Shown here one piece after another: positions 35,464 through 43,665 of a DNA stretch of 64,000 bases; position 1 is the stretch's first letter, and each line of letters starts with the position of its first letter. Location of the stretch: the NCBI RefSeq assembly GCF_048060095.1, contig NZ_JBLUOA010000001.1:310001-374000 (forward strand), in the 5' to 3' direction. The stretch is from JBLUOA01 sp048060095 (lineage in GTDB: Bacteria; Pseudomonadota; Alphaproteobacteria; Rhodobacterales; Rhodobacteraceae). The translations under genes were made by a program, and so were the position numbers. Under the pieces are notes generated by a model, which was not told the origin of the DNA, did not search any database, and was given only the letters and a program-made list of their open reading frames with translations.

Positions 35464-36129
35464 ATGAACCGGCTATTCCATGTTCCCCTGTCTCCGTTCT
35501 GCCGCAAGGTTCGGTTGAGCCTTGCCGAGAAGAAGATCGAAGTGGAACTGGTCGAGGAAAAATACTGGGAACAAGACCCGGATTTTCTGCGCCGCAACCC
35601 GGCGGGCAAGGTGCCGGTGCTGCGGATGGACGGCATGATGATGGCCGAAAGCGCACCGATCTGCGAATATATCGAAGAGAAATACCCGACACCGCCGCTG
35701 CTGCCGTCAGCCCCCGAGGCGCGATACGAGGTGCGCCGACTGGTCAGTTGGTTCGACGACAAGTTCCACCACGAGGTGACGGCGAACCTGCTGTATGAGC
35801 GGGTGAACAAGAAGGTGACGGGGCAGGGCTATCCCGACAGCAAGAACGTCAAGGCGGGGGCGAAGGCGATCAAGTATCATCTGGATTACATGACTTGGCT
35901 GCTGGATCAGCGCCGCTGGCTGGCGGGGGATGTCATGACGCTGGCCGATTTTGCCGCCGCCGCGCATCTGTCGGCGCTGGATTACATCAGCGATGTCGAC
36001 TGGAACCGCAGCGACGCGGTGAAGGACTGGTATGCCAAGATCAAGTCACGCCCCGCCTTCCGGTCGATCCTTGCCGATCAGGTGCCGGGCTTTCCGCCGC
36101 CAGCGCATTATGCCGATCTCGACTTTTAA
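35464..36129 (+). CDS. Glutathione S-transferase family protein
   Basis: A 221-residue GST. The N-terminal thioredoxin-like domain reads RLFHVPLSPFCRKVRLSLAE, with an SPFC active-site-like motif, and MAESAPICEYIEEKYP contributes the glutathione-contact Glu-Ser equivalent. The helical C-terminal domain includes WLAGDVMTLADFAAAAHLSA. The ATG at 35464 is preferred over a GTG at 35455. The substrate is unknown. It lies between mtgA and queG on the same strand. Confidence 0.88.
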   Translation: MNRLFHVPLSPFCRKVRLSLAEKKIEVELVEEKYWEQDPDFLRRNPAGKVPVLRMDGMMMAESAPICEYIEEKYPTPPLLPSAPEARYEVRRLVSWFDDKFHHEVTANLLYERVNKKVTGQGYPDSKNVKAGAKAIKYHLDYMTWLLDQRRWLAGDVMTLADFAAAAHLSALDYISDVDWNRSDAVKDWYAKIKSRPAFRSILADQVPGFPPPAHYADLDF

Positions 36130-36195
36130 ATTGGGCGGCGGGACCGGGTGGGCTGTCTGTCCCCCCGGAGCCCCCCCGAGAGTATTTTCCGCAAG

Positions 36196-37257
36196 ATGAA
36201 ACAGGGTGAGGATACCCCCGCCGCGTTGAAAGAGCGGCTGGTGACCGAGGCGAATGCGGAAGGTTTCGCGCGGGTCGGGATCTGTGCGCCGGATGCGGTG
36301 CCGCAGATTGCGGAGCGGCTGGAGCGGTTTGTCGAACATGGGCGGCACGGGCAGATGGGATGGATGGCCGAGCGGATGCATTGGCGCGGCGACCCGGCGG
36401 CGCTGTGGACCGATGCGCGATCCGTCATCATGCTGGCAGAGCCCTATACGCCGGAGCATGATCCGCTGGAGGTGCTTCAGCAGCGGGATCGCGCGGCGAT
36501 TTCGGTTTATGCGCAGAACCGGGATTACCATGACATCGTGAAGAAGCGGCTGAAGCGGGTCGGGCGCTGGTTGATCGAGCAGGTGCCGGGGGCGGAGATC
36601 AAGGTGTTTGTCGATACGGCGCCGGTCATGGAAAAGCCCTTGGCCGAGGCGGCGGGGCTGGGATGGCAGGGCAAGCACACCAACCTGCTGAGCCGGCAGC
36701 TGGGAAACTGGTTTTTCCTTGGCGCGATTTTTACCACGGTCAATCTGCCGAAGGACGCGCCGGGCCGGGAAAATTGCGGGAGTTGCCGGGCCTGTCTGGA
36801 TGTGTGTCCGACGAACGCCTTTCCCGCGCCGTTTGAACTCGACGCGCGGCGGTGCATTTCTTATCTGACGATTGAACATCACGGTCCGGTCGATGAAGAG
36901 TTGCGGGCGCTGATGGGCAACCGGATCTACGGCTGCGACGATTGCCTTGCCGTGTGCCCGTGGAACAAGTTTGCCGAGGCCGCGTCGGAAATCCGGTATC
37001 GGGCGCGCGAGGATTTGAGGGCGCCGGACCTCGCCGAGCTGGCGGCGCTGGATGATGCGGCGTTCCGGGCGACGTTCTCAGGCTCTCCGATCAAGCGGAT
37101 CGGACGGGATCGGTTCGTGAGGAACGTGCTGTATGCAATCGGGAATTCCGGCGCGGCGCGATTGCGGGCTGCGGCGCAGGGATTGACGGACGATCCAGAC
37201 CCGACGGTTGCGGACGCGGCACGCTGGGCGGTGGAGCGGTTGGAAGGGGCGACATGA
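36196..37257 (+). CDS. queG: Epoxyqueuosine reductase
   Basis: A 353-residue cobalamin- and Fe-S-dependent enzyme that completes queuosine in tRNA by reducing epoxyqueuosine. The two [4Fe-4S] motifs are CGSCRACLDVCP and CDDCLAVCPWNKF. VFVDTAPVMEKPLAEAAGLG contains the catalytic Asp. The C-terminal HEAT-like tail is present. The ATG at 36196 lies in a GAGTATTTTCCGCAAGATGAA-like element that I recall from many Rhodobacterales gene starts. The stop overlaps the next gene as ATGA. The cofactor links it loosely to the B12 riboswitch elsewhere in this window. Confidence 0.94.
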   Translation: MKQGEDTPAALKERLVTEANAEGFARVGICAPDAVPQIAERLERFVEHGRHGQMGWMAERMHWRGDPAALWTDARSVIMLAEPYTPEHDPLEVLQQRDRAAISVYAQNRDYHDIVKKRLKRVGRWLIEQVPGAEIKVFVDTAPVMEKPLAEAAGLGWQGKHTNLLSRQLGNWFFLGAIFTTVNLPKDAPGRENCGSCRACLDVCPTNAFPAPFELDARRCISYLTIEHHGPVDEELRALMGNRIYGCDDCLAVCPWNKFAEAASEIRYRAREDLRAPDLAELAALDDAAFRATFSGSPIKRIGRDRFVRNVLYAIGNSGAARLRAAAQGLTDDPDPTVADAARWAVERLEGAT

Positions 37258-38177
37258 ATCCGGTCAAGGGCATCCTGCTGAAGCTGTGCGCGGTCCTGCT
37301 GTTCATCACCATGGCGTCACTGATCAAGGCCGTAGCCGGTCGCGTCCCGCCGGGGGAGGCGGTGTTCTTCCGCTCGTTCCTGGCGCTGCCGGTGATCCTG
37401 ACGTGGCTTGCGCTTCGGGGCGATCTGCGCACGGGGTTGCGGGTAAAAAGCCTGATGAGCCATTTCTGGCGCGGCTTCGTCGGGACGGTTGCGATGGGGT
37501 GCGGCTTTGCAGCGCTGGGGCTTTTGCCGCTGCCCGAGGTCACGGCGCTGGGCTACGCCGCGCCGCTGTTGACGGTGATTTTCGCCGCGATGTTCCTTGG
37601 GGAAGAGGTGCGGGCGTTTCGCTTGTCGGCGGTCGCGCTGGGGCTGGTCGGCGTGCTGATCGTGTTGTCGCCGCGCCTTACGCTGCTTGAGGGAGAGACG
37701 GTTGAAACCGGGGCCGCGATTGGCGCGATCCTGGTGTTGCTGGGCGCGGTCTGCGCGGCGCTCGCGCAGATCTACATCCGCAAGATGGTCGCGACCGAAC
37801 AGACCTCGGCAATCGTATTCTGGTTTTCGATCACCTCGTCGCTTCTTGCCCTGCTGACGCTGCCGTTCGGCTGGGTCATGCCAACGGGCAGCGAGGCGGT
37901 GCTGCTGGTGCTGGCCGGATTGCTGGGCGGGTTGGGGCAGATTTTCCTGACTTCGAGCTATCGGTTCGCGGACGCGTCGGTGGTCGCGCCGTTTGATTAC
38001 GCGTCGATGATCTTTGCGTTGGGGATCGGGTATTTTGTGTTTGATGAGGTGCCGACGCTGACCATGCTCGGCGGGGCGGCGCTTGTGATTCTGGCGGGGG
38101 TGTTGATTATCCTGCGCGAACATCGGTTGGGGTTGGAGCGTGGGCGCGCCCGGAAGAATATGACTCCGCAGGGGTAA
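37254..38177 (+). CDS. DMT-superfamily (EamA) permease
   Basis: A 307-residue permease with ten hydrophobic segments in two EamA repeats (about 5-140 and 155-290). It starts NPVKGILLKLCAVLLFITMA and the second repeat ends VAPFDYASMIFALGIGYFVF. It is translationally coupled to queG. It is not a close copy of the permease at 15.8 kb. No substrate is evident. Confidence 0.85.
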   Translation: MNPVKGILLKLCAVLLFITMASLIKAVAGRVPPGEAVFFRSFLALPVILTWLALRGDLRTGLRVKSLMSHFWRGFVGTVAMGCGFAALGLLPLPEVTALGYAAPLLTVIFAAMFLGEEVRAFRLSAVALGLVGVLIVLSPRLTLLEGETVETGAAIGAILVLLGAVCAALAQIYIRKMVATEQTSAIVFWFSITSSLLALLTLPFGWVMPTGSEAVLLVLAGLLGGLGQIFLTSSYRFADASVVAPFDYASMIFALGIGYFVFDEVPTLTMLGGAALVILAGVLIILREHRLGLERGRARKNMTPQG

Positions 38178-38285
38178 CACCGCAAAATTGCGCGGGTTTT
38201 TCGCGGCGGCGCACTCCGCCAATTGCGAATTTGGGCAGGCTGCATTTTCGTGTTATGGTTGCAACCCAACCGAACGGAGGCCGGT

Positions 38286-38489
38286 ATGACACGACATATC
38301 ATCGACCATCGCAAGGGTGCGCGAAATGGCTCAGTTCTTAGGCGTTTTGCGGATGTGGAGCGGCAGAACGGAGCTGTCGGACCCCACCCGACGACCGCCA
38401 GCCTGCAACGCCGCCCGCAAGACCGGGTGGAGCGTGGCAGCGCGCGGGTCCGGGCCTATATGAAGATCGACCGCAGCACGCGGGATTGA
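38286..38489 (+). CDS. Small basic protein of unknown function
   Basis: A 67-residue frame starting MTRHIIDHRKGARNGSVL, with GGAGG six bases before the ATG. It is rich in Arg and has no membrane segment. The ribosome-binding site and the position between two well-defined genes make it likely real. The longer frame from 38223 lacks a site. Family unknown; a nucleic-acid-binding role would be a guess. Confidence 0.55.
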   Translation: MTRHIIDHRKGARNGSVLRRFADVERQNGAVGPHPTTASLQRRPQDRVERGSARVRAYMKIDRSTRD

Positions 38490-38513
38490 CGCCGGGCAAG
38501 CCGATTGGGCATG

Positions 38514-38542
38514 AAAAAGGGGCCAGAACGATCCGGCCCCTT
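38514..38542 (-). terminator. Terminator of ilvE
   Basis: Read on the minus strand, the stem AAGGGGCC/GGCCCCTT is followed by a five-T run. It starts about 20 bases after the ilvE stop; the stem could also end plus-strand messages. Confidence 0.8.
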
Positions 38543-38563
38543 CATTACAGGTTTGGCGTGGTA

Positions 38564-39430
38564 TCAGGCGCGAACAAGCGCCTCATAACTTTCTGAGATA
38601 TCGCGGGCAATTGCCCCGACTTCGAAGTTGTAGTCGCCGATCTGCCCGACGGGCGTGACCTCGGCCGCGGTGCCGGTCAGCCAGCATTGCTGAAAGCCCT
38701 CAAGTTCCTCCGGCATGATGTGGCGTTCGTGGACGGCGATGCCTTTTTCCTTCAGCATCTGGATCACGGTTTGCCGGGTCAGGCCGTTCAGGAAGCAATC
38801 GGCGAGGGGTGTGTGAACCTCTCCGTCCCTCACGAAGAACAGGTTCGCGCCGGTCGCTTCGGCCACGTAGCCGCGATAGTCGAACATCATTGCGTCGGAA
38901 CAGCCTTTCGCCTCGGCCGCGTGTTTGGACATGGTGCAGATCATGTAGAGGCCGGCGGCTTTCGCTTCGGACGGGATGGTTTCGGGGCTGGGGCGTTTCC
39001 ATTTCGAGATGTCGAGCTTTGCGCCCTTCATTTTGGCGTCGCCGTAATAGGCACCCCATTCCCACGCGGCGACCGCCATGCGGACCGGGTTGCGAGCAGA
39101 GGCGACGCCCATATCCTCGCCCACGCCGCGCCAGGCGAGGACGCGCACGTAAGCGTCGCTGAGGTTGTTCGCGTCAAGCACCTGCTGCTTGGCGGCCTCG
39201 ATCTCCTCGACCGTGTAGGGCACGTCGAAGTCGATCAGCTTGGCGGAGTGGATCAGCCGCTTGGAGTGATCGACGGAGCGGAAGATCTTGCCGTTGTAGG
39301 CACGTTCGCCCTCGAACACGGAGGATGCGTAATGCATTGCGTGGGTGAGGATGTGGACATTGGCATCGCGCCATTCGACGAGTTTGCCGTCCATCCAGAT
39401 CTTGCCGTCGCGGTCATCGTATCCCGCCAT
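38564..39430 (-). CDS. ilvE: Branched-chain amino acid aminotransferase
   Basis: A 288-residue fold-type IV PLP enzyme that transfers the amino group to form Leu, Ile and Val. The start is MAGYDDRDGKIWMDGKLVEW after AAAGGAC. HILTHAMHYASSVFEGER is the substrate-binding region. The PLP Lys is likely in IPSEAKAAGLY, and YVAEATGANLFFV holds the cofactor-binding Glu. It is divergent from petP, and complements the leucine genes earlier in the window. Confidence 0.95.
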   Translation of the reverse strand: MAGYDDRDGKIWMDGKLVEWRDANVHILTHAMHYASSVFEGERAYNGKIFRSVDHSKRLIHSAKLIDFDVPYTVEEIEAAKQQVLDANNLSDAYVRVLAWRGVGEDMGVASARNPVRMAVAAWEWGAYYGDAKMKGAKLDISKWKRPSPETIPSEAKAAGLYMICTMSKHAAEAKGCSDAMMFDYRGYVAEATGANLFFVRDGEVHTPLADCFLNGLTRQTVIQMLKEKGIAVHERHIMPEELEGFQQCWLTGTAAEVTPVGQIGDYNFEVGAIARDISESYEALVRA

Positions 39431-39475
39431 GTCTTGTCCTTTCATCGTTGCCGGGGACGCCGGCGATATTTCCAA

Positions 39476-39489
39476 ATGTTGCGCAACAT
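39476..39489. promoter_or_regulatory. 14-base perfect palindrome, candidate MarR-type operator
   Basis: ATGTTGCGCAACAT is a perfect palindrome in the ilvE-petP divergent gap, 46 bases upstream of ilvE. MarR-family proteins often bind palindromes of this size near their own gene, so PetP is the natural candidate. Next to it GTCCG-GTT-CGGAC forms a second short inverted repeat. Confidence 0.4.
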
Positions 39490-39611
39490 AAGTCCGGTTC
39501 GGACATATTGTTACTCAAAAACTGATGGTTGTTACGAATTGATTCTTGGAAAGTCAACAAGGCTGACTTAAAATCACCGGAAACGGCAGGAAATGTGAAC
39601 AGGGGGATGGT

Positions 39612-40139
39612 ATGAGTGAGGGCACGACCACGAATGGTGGTGGAGTATCCAGTGTTGGCGGCGAGGGGCTTCTGTTTCTGACGGATGAGCAGTTGCGCAA
39701 AGGGATCGAGGCGATGTTCTTTGCCTATCGCGGATTCACCGCTGACCCGGACCGTATTCTGGAAAACTATGCCTATGGCCGTGCCCATCACCGGGCCGTG
39801 CATTTCATCAACCGCCGTCCCGGAACGACCGTCAACAACCTTTTGGCCATCCTTGGCGTCACCAAGCAATCGCTGAACCGCGTGCTGCGGGCCTTGATCG
39901 AAGAGGGGCTGGTCGAAAGCCGCGTCGGAACCCGCGACAAGCGGGAACGGCACTTGTATCTGACCGATGCGGGCGAGGCGTTGGAGCAGGAACTGTCAGA
40001 CGCGCAACGCGCCCGAATGCGCAAAGCCTACCGCATGGCGGGACCGGACGCAGTGCAGGGGTTCCGCCAGGTGCTTGAAGCGATGATGGACCCGGAAATG
40101 CGCCGCCACTTCCGCGCACTGAAAGAGGGTGGTGCATGA
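39612..40139 (+). CDS. petP: MarR-family regulator PetP
   Basis: A 175-residue winged-helix regulator. The DNA-binding core runs about 55-125: VNNLLAILGVTKQSLNRVLR, then VESRVGTRDKRERHLYLTD as wing. It overlaps the response regulator gene by four bases, the petP-petR arrangement known from Rhodobacter capsulatus, where PetR is needed for cytochrome c and bc1 function. The bc1 genes are not in this window. The symbol rests on that context and on similarity by eye. Confidence 0.78.
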   Translation: MSEGTTTNGGGVSSVGGEGLLFLTDEQLRKGIEAMFFAYRGFTADPDRILENYAYGRAHHRAVHFINRRPGTTVNNLLAILGVTKQSLNRVLRALIEEGLVESRVGTRDKRERHLYLTDAGEALEQELSDAQRARMRKAYRMAGPDAVQGFRQVLEAMMDPEMRRHFRALKEGGA

Positions 40140-40852
40140 ACGACGCATCTGACGCGCATCTGCTGATCGTCGATGACGATGAGCGGATCAGGGGGCTGTT
40201 GCAAAAGTTTCTGATCCGGAACGGGTTTTTCGTATCCTCCGCCCGTGATGCCGCACATGCCCGGCGTATCCTGAGCGGGCTGGAGTTTGATCTGATCGTG
40301 CTCGATGTGATGATGCCGGGCGAGGACGGGTTAAGCCTTACCCGCAGTCTGCGGGAGACGATAGAAACGCCGATCCTGCTGCTGACCGCCAAGGGCGAGA
40401 CGGAGGATCGGATCTCAGGCCTTGAGGCGGGGGCCGACGACTACCTCGCCAAACCGTTTGAGCCGAAAGAGTTGTTGCTGCGGATCAACGCGATCCTGCG
40501 CCGGGTGCCAAACGCCGGGGTGGTCGATAGCGGGCCGAAAGTGCTGATGCTGGGATCGGTGCGCTATGATATGGAGCGTGGAGAGCTGTGGCAGGGCGAG
40601 GAGCCGGTGCGCCTGACCGCGACCGAGGCGCAGTTGATGAAGATATTCGCCGCGAGCCTCGGGGAGCCGGTGAGCCGCGCGAAGCTGGTCGAAGATCTTG
40701 GCCGGGGTGCCGGGCGGGACGGCGCGCAGGCGCAGGAACGCGCGGTCGACGTGCAGATCACGCGGCTGCGGCGAAAGATTGAGGCCGACCCGAAACAGCC
40801 GCGCTATCTGCAAACGGTTCGGGGCGCGGGATACATGCTGGCGCCGGATTGA
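40136..40852 (+). CDS. petR: OmpR-class response regulator PetR
   Basis: A 238-residue regulator with a receiver domain (about 8-120) and an OmpR winged-helix domain (about 140-235). The phospho-acceptor is Asp57 in LIVLDVMMPGEDG; TAKGETEDRI and YLAKPFEPKELLL complete the switch site. The DNA-binding part includes ERAVDVQITRLRRKIEADP and YLQTVRGAGYML. No sensor kinase is adjacent, and a MarR partner takes its place, as in R. capsulatus. Confidence 0.85.
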   Translation: MNDASDAHLLIVDDDERIRGLLQKFLIRNGFFVSSARDAAHARRILSGLEFDLIVLDVMMPGEDGLSLTRSLRETIETPILLLTAKGETEDRISGLEAGADDYLAKPFEPKELLLRINAILRRVPNAGVVDSGPKVLMLGSVRYDMERGELWQGEEPVRLTATEAQLMKIFAASLGEPVSRAKLVEDLGRGAGRDGAQAQERAVDVQITRLRRKIEADPKQPRYLQTVRGAGYMLAPD

Positions 40853-40893
40853 AAAAAAGGCGTTTTCGCGCTATAATTGTCATCGTTTCATTA

Positions 40894-40905
40894 ATTCAAT
40901 TGAAT
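40894..40905. promoter_or_regulatory. 12-base perfect palindrome before the orphan gene
   Basis: ATTCAATTGAAT is a perfect palindrome ending nine bases before the ATG at 40914, in an AT-rich stretch that also holds CTATAAT, a good -10-like hexamer context. It could be an operator. No Shine-Dalgarno sequence is present at this start. Confidence 0.35.
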
Positions 40906-40913
40906 CGATTGAT

Positions 40914-42395
40914 ATGGCCAAGGGGAAGAAAAAAGGTAGCCCAAAGCCGACCGAAGACGGCAACGCCGTTCCGGTCGATCCCCCGGGCTATGGTGAGTAT
41001 TTTGATGCGGACGGGTCGAGCCGTAACTTGGGTGAGTGTGTCTGGGCTGTCTGCCGCGATCTGGAGAACCTTCGAGATAATCTGACGAAAGTCGACGAAG
41101 GTCTTGAAGGTCGGATCGAATACCTCGGCGAGGCGATAGAGGCGCTAAGCACGAAAATCAAAGATCTCGATGAAAAGAAGATTCCCAAAATTGACGGGAA
41201 AGTAGAAAAACTGTGGTTCATTCCTGAGTTGATGGGCTGGGTTAAGAAGAAGAAATTGGTCACTATTCCTCTTGCGATAAGCGCGTTTACCGCCGTCATT
41301 GCGTCATTGGCGATCGTCGGCTTCGTCCTCTTCTCGGACAAATGCGAAGGCTTTTGGCCGAAGCTCAACTGCATTATGTCGCGTACGGCAGACAACGCTG
41401 TCGCGCACGCCATCATCAACGGCCCTGAAAACGCTGCGGACTTCGGCCTCGTTCTTGATTCCGATGAAACTTTCCAAAACAAACTGGGTGACTTTCACAG
41501 CACATTCGTGGAAGTCGGCGAGGTCTTTCCTGAAATCGAGGAGGCGCTGGGGATCGGGCGGGAGGAATACCGCAGCCTCAAGGAGGCACGCCTGGATCCC
41601 GCTGCCGCGATACGCTATTTCAGGGATCACGGCGAAACGGTTGAAGACTGGGTCAAACGAGACATACTCGTCAGCTTGGTGAGTGAATTCTCCAAAAGTT
41701 TGGTCGGCGCGAGATCAGAGGAGTACTTTTTCCTCTCGGAGCATGCCGAAATGCTAGGTGAAACTGTTTTGCAGCAGAAGTTGGCGACCTTGGCATTCAG
41801 CGTTCAGGATCAGAATGTCCGCTATGAGGCAATGCTGCGTCGATTGGAGGTGCTGAGCGGAGACGCCTATGAGGTTCGGGGGCAGAACCTTTTGAAGGTC
41901 GCAGAATCGACGGATCAAATCAGGGATCGGGCATGGAAAAGGCTTCTCGTTCTGGTCGCGGAGAACCCCGACAGCAATTCGCAATTCGTACTCCCCAGCG
42001 CTTACAGGTCTGCGATTGGCGTTACTAGCATATACAGAGGAAAATATATCCGGCAACTGGACACAGCACTGGCCGAACTAATTAATCATTCCAGCGGCCG
42101 CGGACAGAACGTAAACGTCTATTTGGCTCGGGCGTGGACCACGCTTCTGATGAGCGGAGAGAACAGCATCGAGCGCGCGCTCGACCATTACCGATCCGCT
42201 AACGAGCTGAGAGCAGATCAGGGTGGATCGATCTGGGTGATCGCAACTGGTCGTTGGCGGGAAGAGTTCGTTCAACATGTGAGTGGAATCATCGCATCGG
42301 CCAGCAAGACAGATCAGATCGACTGGCCCAAGGATGATGAAGTCATAGTAAAGGCCGATCTGGAGTTGCCGCCGTCCAAACCTGCATTGGATTAG
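40914..42395 (+). CDS. Orphan single-pass membrane protein
   Basis: A 493-residue protein I do not recognise. Residues 1-15 are Lys-rich. About 45-98 is a likely coiled coil (LENLRDNLTKVDEGLEGRIE). One membrane segment lies at about 114-141 after KKKK. The rest, about 350 residues, is polar and helical, with stretches that look like helical-hairpin repeats (ALDHYRSANELRADQGG). The positive-inside rule puts the N-terminus in the cytoplasm and the large domain in the periplasm. Base composition is visibly lower in GC than both neighbours, and codon use differs (more AAA, AAT, TTG), suggesting acquisition. Confidence 0.7.
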   Translation: MAKGKKKGSPKPTEDGNAVPVDPPGYGEYFDADGSSRNLGECVWAVCRDLENLRDNLTKVDEGLEGRIEYLGEAIEALSTKIKDLDEKKIPKIDGKVEKLWFIPELMGWVKKKKLVTIPLAISAFTAVIASLAIVGFVLFSDKCEGFWPKLNCIMSRTADNAVAHAIINGPENAADFGLVLDSDETFQNKLGDFHSTFVEVGEVFPEIEEALGIGREEYRSLKEARLDPAAAIRYFRDHGETVEDWVKRDILVSLVSEFSKSLVGARSEEYFFLSEHAEMLGETVLQQKLATLAFSVQDQNVRYEAMLRRLEVLSGDAYEVRGQNLLKVAESTDQIRDRAWKRLLVLVAENPDSNSQFVLPSAYRSAIGVTSIYRGKYIRQLDTALAELINHSSGRGQNVNVYLARAWTTLLMSGENSIERALDHYRSANELRADQGGSIWVIATGRWREEFVQHVSGIIASASKTDQIDWPKDDEVIVKADLELPPSKPALD

Positions 42396-42496
42396 TACGA
42401 TGTGTTAGACTCCTCCGGAAAAGGTTAGAAGGGGGGCGGGCTGATCGTCGCCAAACTGCCTTGCCCGGCATGCTTTTCTGGCTTATCGCTCACCCC

Positions 42497-43426
42497 ATGC
42501 CGACCCTCTTCTACACCCACAGCGATTGCGATGCCCATGCCTCGCCCCAAGGGCATCCGGAGCAGGTGGCGCGGTTGCCTGCGATCCGTTCGGCGGTGGC
42601 GCAACTTGATGGGCTTGTGCATGTTGAGGCGCCGCTTGGGGGCGAGACGGACGTGCTCCGCTGTCATCCGCAGGATTATATCGACCGGATTCGGGCAGCG
42701 ATTCCCGATGCCGGGTGGTCAGCGGTTGATGGGGATACCTACCTCGCGCCTGGGTCGCTTCGGGCCGCGTTTCGCGGCGTAGGTGCGGTTTGCGATGCGG
42801 TGGATCGGGTGCTGGCGGGGGACGCTTCAAACGCTTTCGTCGCGTGCCGCCCGCCGGGGCATCATGCGGAGCGGGAGACCGCGATGGGGTTTTGCCTGTT
42901 TGGCTCGGTGGCGATCGCGGCCAAACACGCGCTGGATCATCATGGGCTTTCCCGTGTTGCAGTAATTGATTTTGACGTTCACCACGGCAATGGCACGCAG
43001 GATTTGCTGTGGGGTGAGGCGCGGACGCTGTTCGCCTCTACCCACCAGATGCCGCTTTATCCGGGGTCGGGTGCTGCGCATGAACGTGGCGCGCATGACA
43101 ACGTGCTGAACGTGCCGCTTGCAAGCGGCACGGGCTCTGCCGCGATGCGTGCGGCTTATGAAGGGCATATCCTGCCTGCGATTGAGGCGTTTCGGCCGGA
43201 GTTGATCCTGATCTCTGCGGGGTTCGATGCGCACCGGGCGGACCCGCTGGCGGGGCTGATGTGGACGACGGATGATTTTGGCTGGCTTAGCCGGAAAATC
43301 TGCGATCTGGCGGATCGGGTGTGTGATGGGCGGGTGGTCTCCTCTCTCGAAGGGGGGTATGATCTTGACGCGCTGGCGGAGTCTGCCGCCGCACACGTAA
43401 AGGTATTGATGGAGCACGCGGGATGA
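42497..43426 (+). CDS. Histone-deacetylase-family amidohydrolase
   Basis: A 309-residue zinc enzyme of the arginase/deacetylase fold (AcuC/HDAC class II type). Catalytic motifs are RPPGHHAERETAMGFCLF (the His pair), VIDFDVHHGNGTQDL (zinc Asp and His), and SAGFDAHRADPLAG. Bacterial members deacetylate small acetyl-amines or proteins; the substrate here is open. The ATG at 42497 gives the family start MPTLFYTHSDC. Its stop overlaps xseB (ATGA), so it heads the xseB-ispA-dxs run. Confidence 0.9.
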   Translation: MPTLFYTHSDCDAHASPQGHPEQVARLPAIRSAVAQLDGLVHVEAPLGGETDVLRCHPQDYIDRIRAAIPDAGWSAVDGDTYLAPGSLRAAFRGVGAVCDAVDRVLAGDASNAFVACRPPGHHAERETAMGFCLFGSVAIAAKHALDHHGLSRVAVIDFDVHHGNGTQDLLWGEARTLFASTHQMPLYPGSGAAHERGAHDNVLNVPLASGTGSAAMRAAYEGHILPAIEAFRPELILISAGFDAHRADPLAGLMWTTDDFGWLSRKICDLADRVCDGRVVSSLEGGYDLDALAESAAAHVKVLMEHAG

Positions 43427-43665
43427 GCGACACGCCGGTCGAAAAAATGAGCTTTGAAGAAGCAATGAAAGCGCTTGAGGAGGTCGTCGGCCAGCTTGAA
43501 CGCGGGGATGTGCCGCTTGAGGATTCCATCGCGCTTTACGAACGCGGGGCGGAGTTGAAGAAGCGCTGTGAGAAGAAGCTGAAAGAGGCCGAGGAAAAGG
43601 TCGCCGCGATCACCCTTGGCGAAGACGGGCAGCCGACGGGGACCACCCCGGTCGAAGGGCTGTAG
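43423..43665 (+). CDS. xseB: Exodeoxyribonuclease VII small subunit
   Basis: An 80-residue helical protein, the small subunit that binds XseA in the single-strand DNA exonuclease VII complex. The family pattern is FEEAMKALEEVVGQLERGDV followed by PLEDSIALYERGAELKKRCE. It is placed directly before ispA, a widely conserved order. Confidence 0.95.
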   Translation: MSDTPVEKMSFEEAMKALEEVVGQLERGDVPLEDSIALYERGAELKKRCEKKLKEAEEKVAAITLGEDGQPTGTTPVEGL

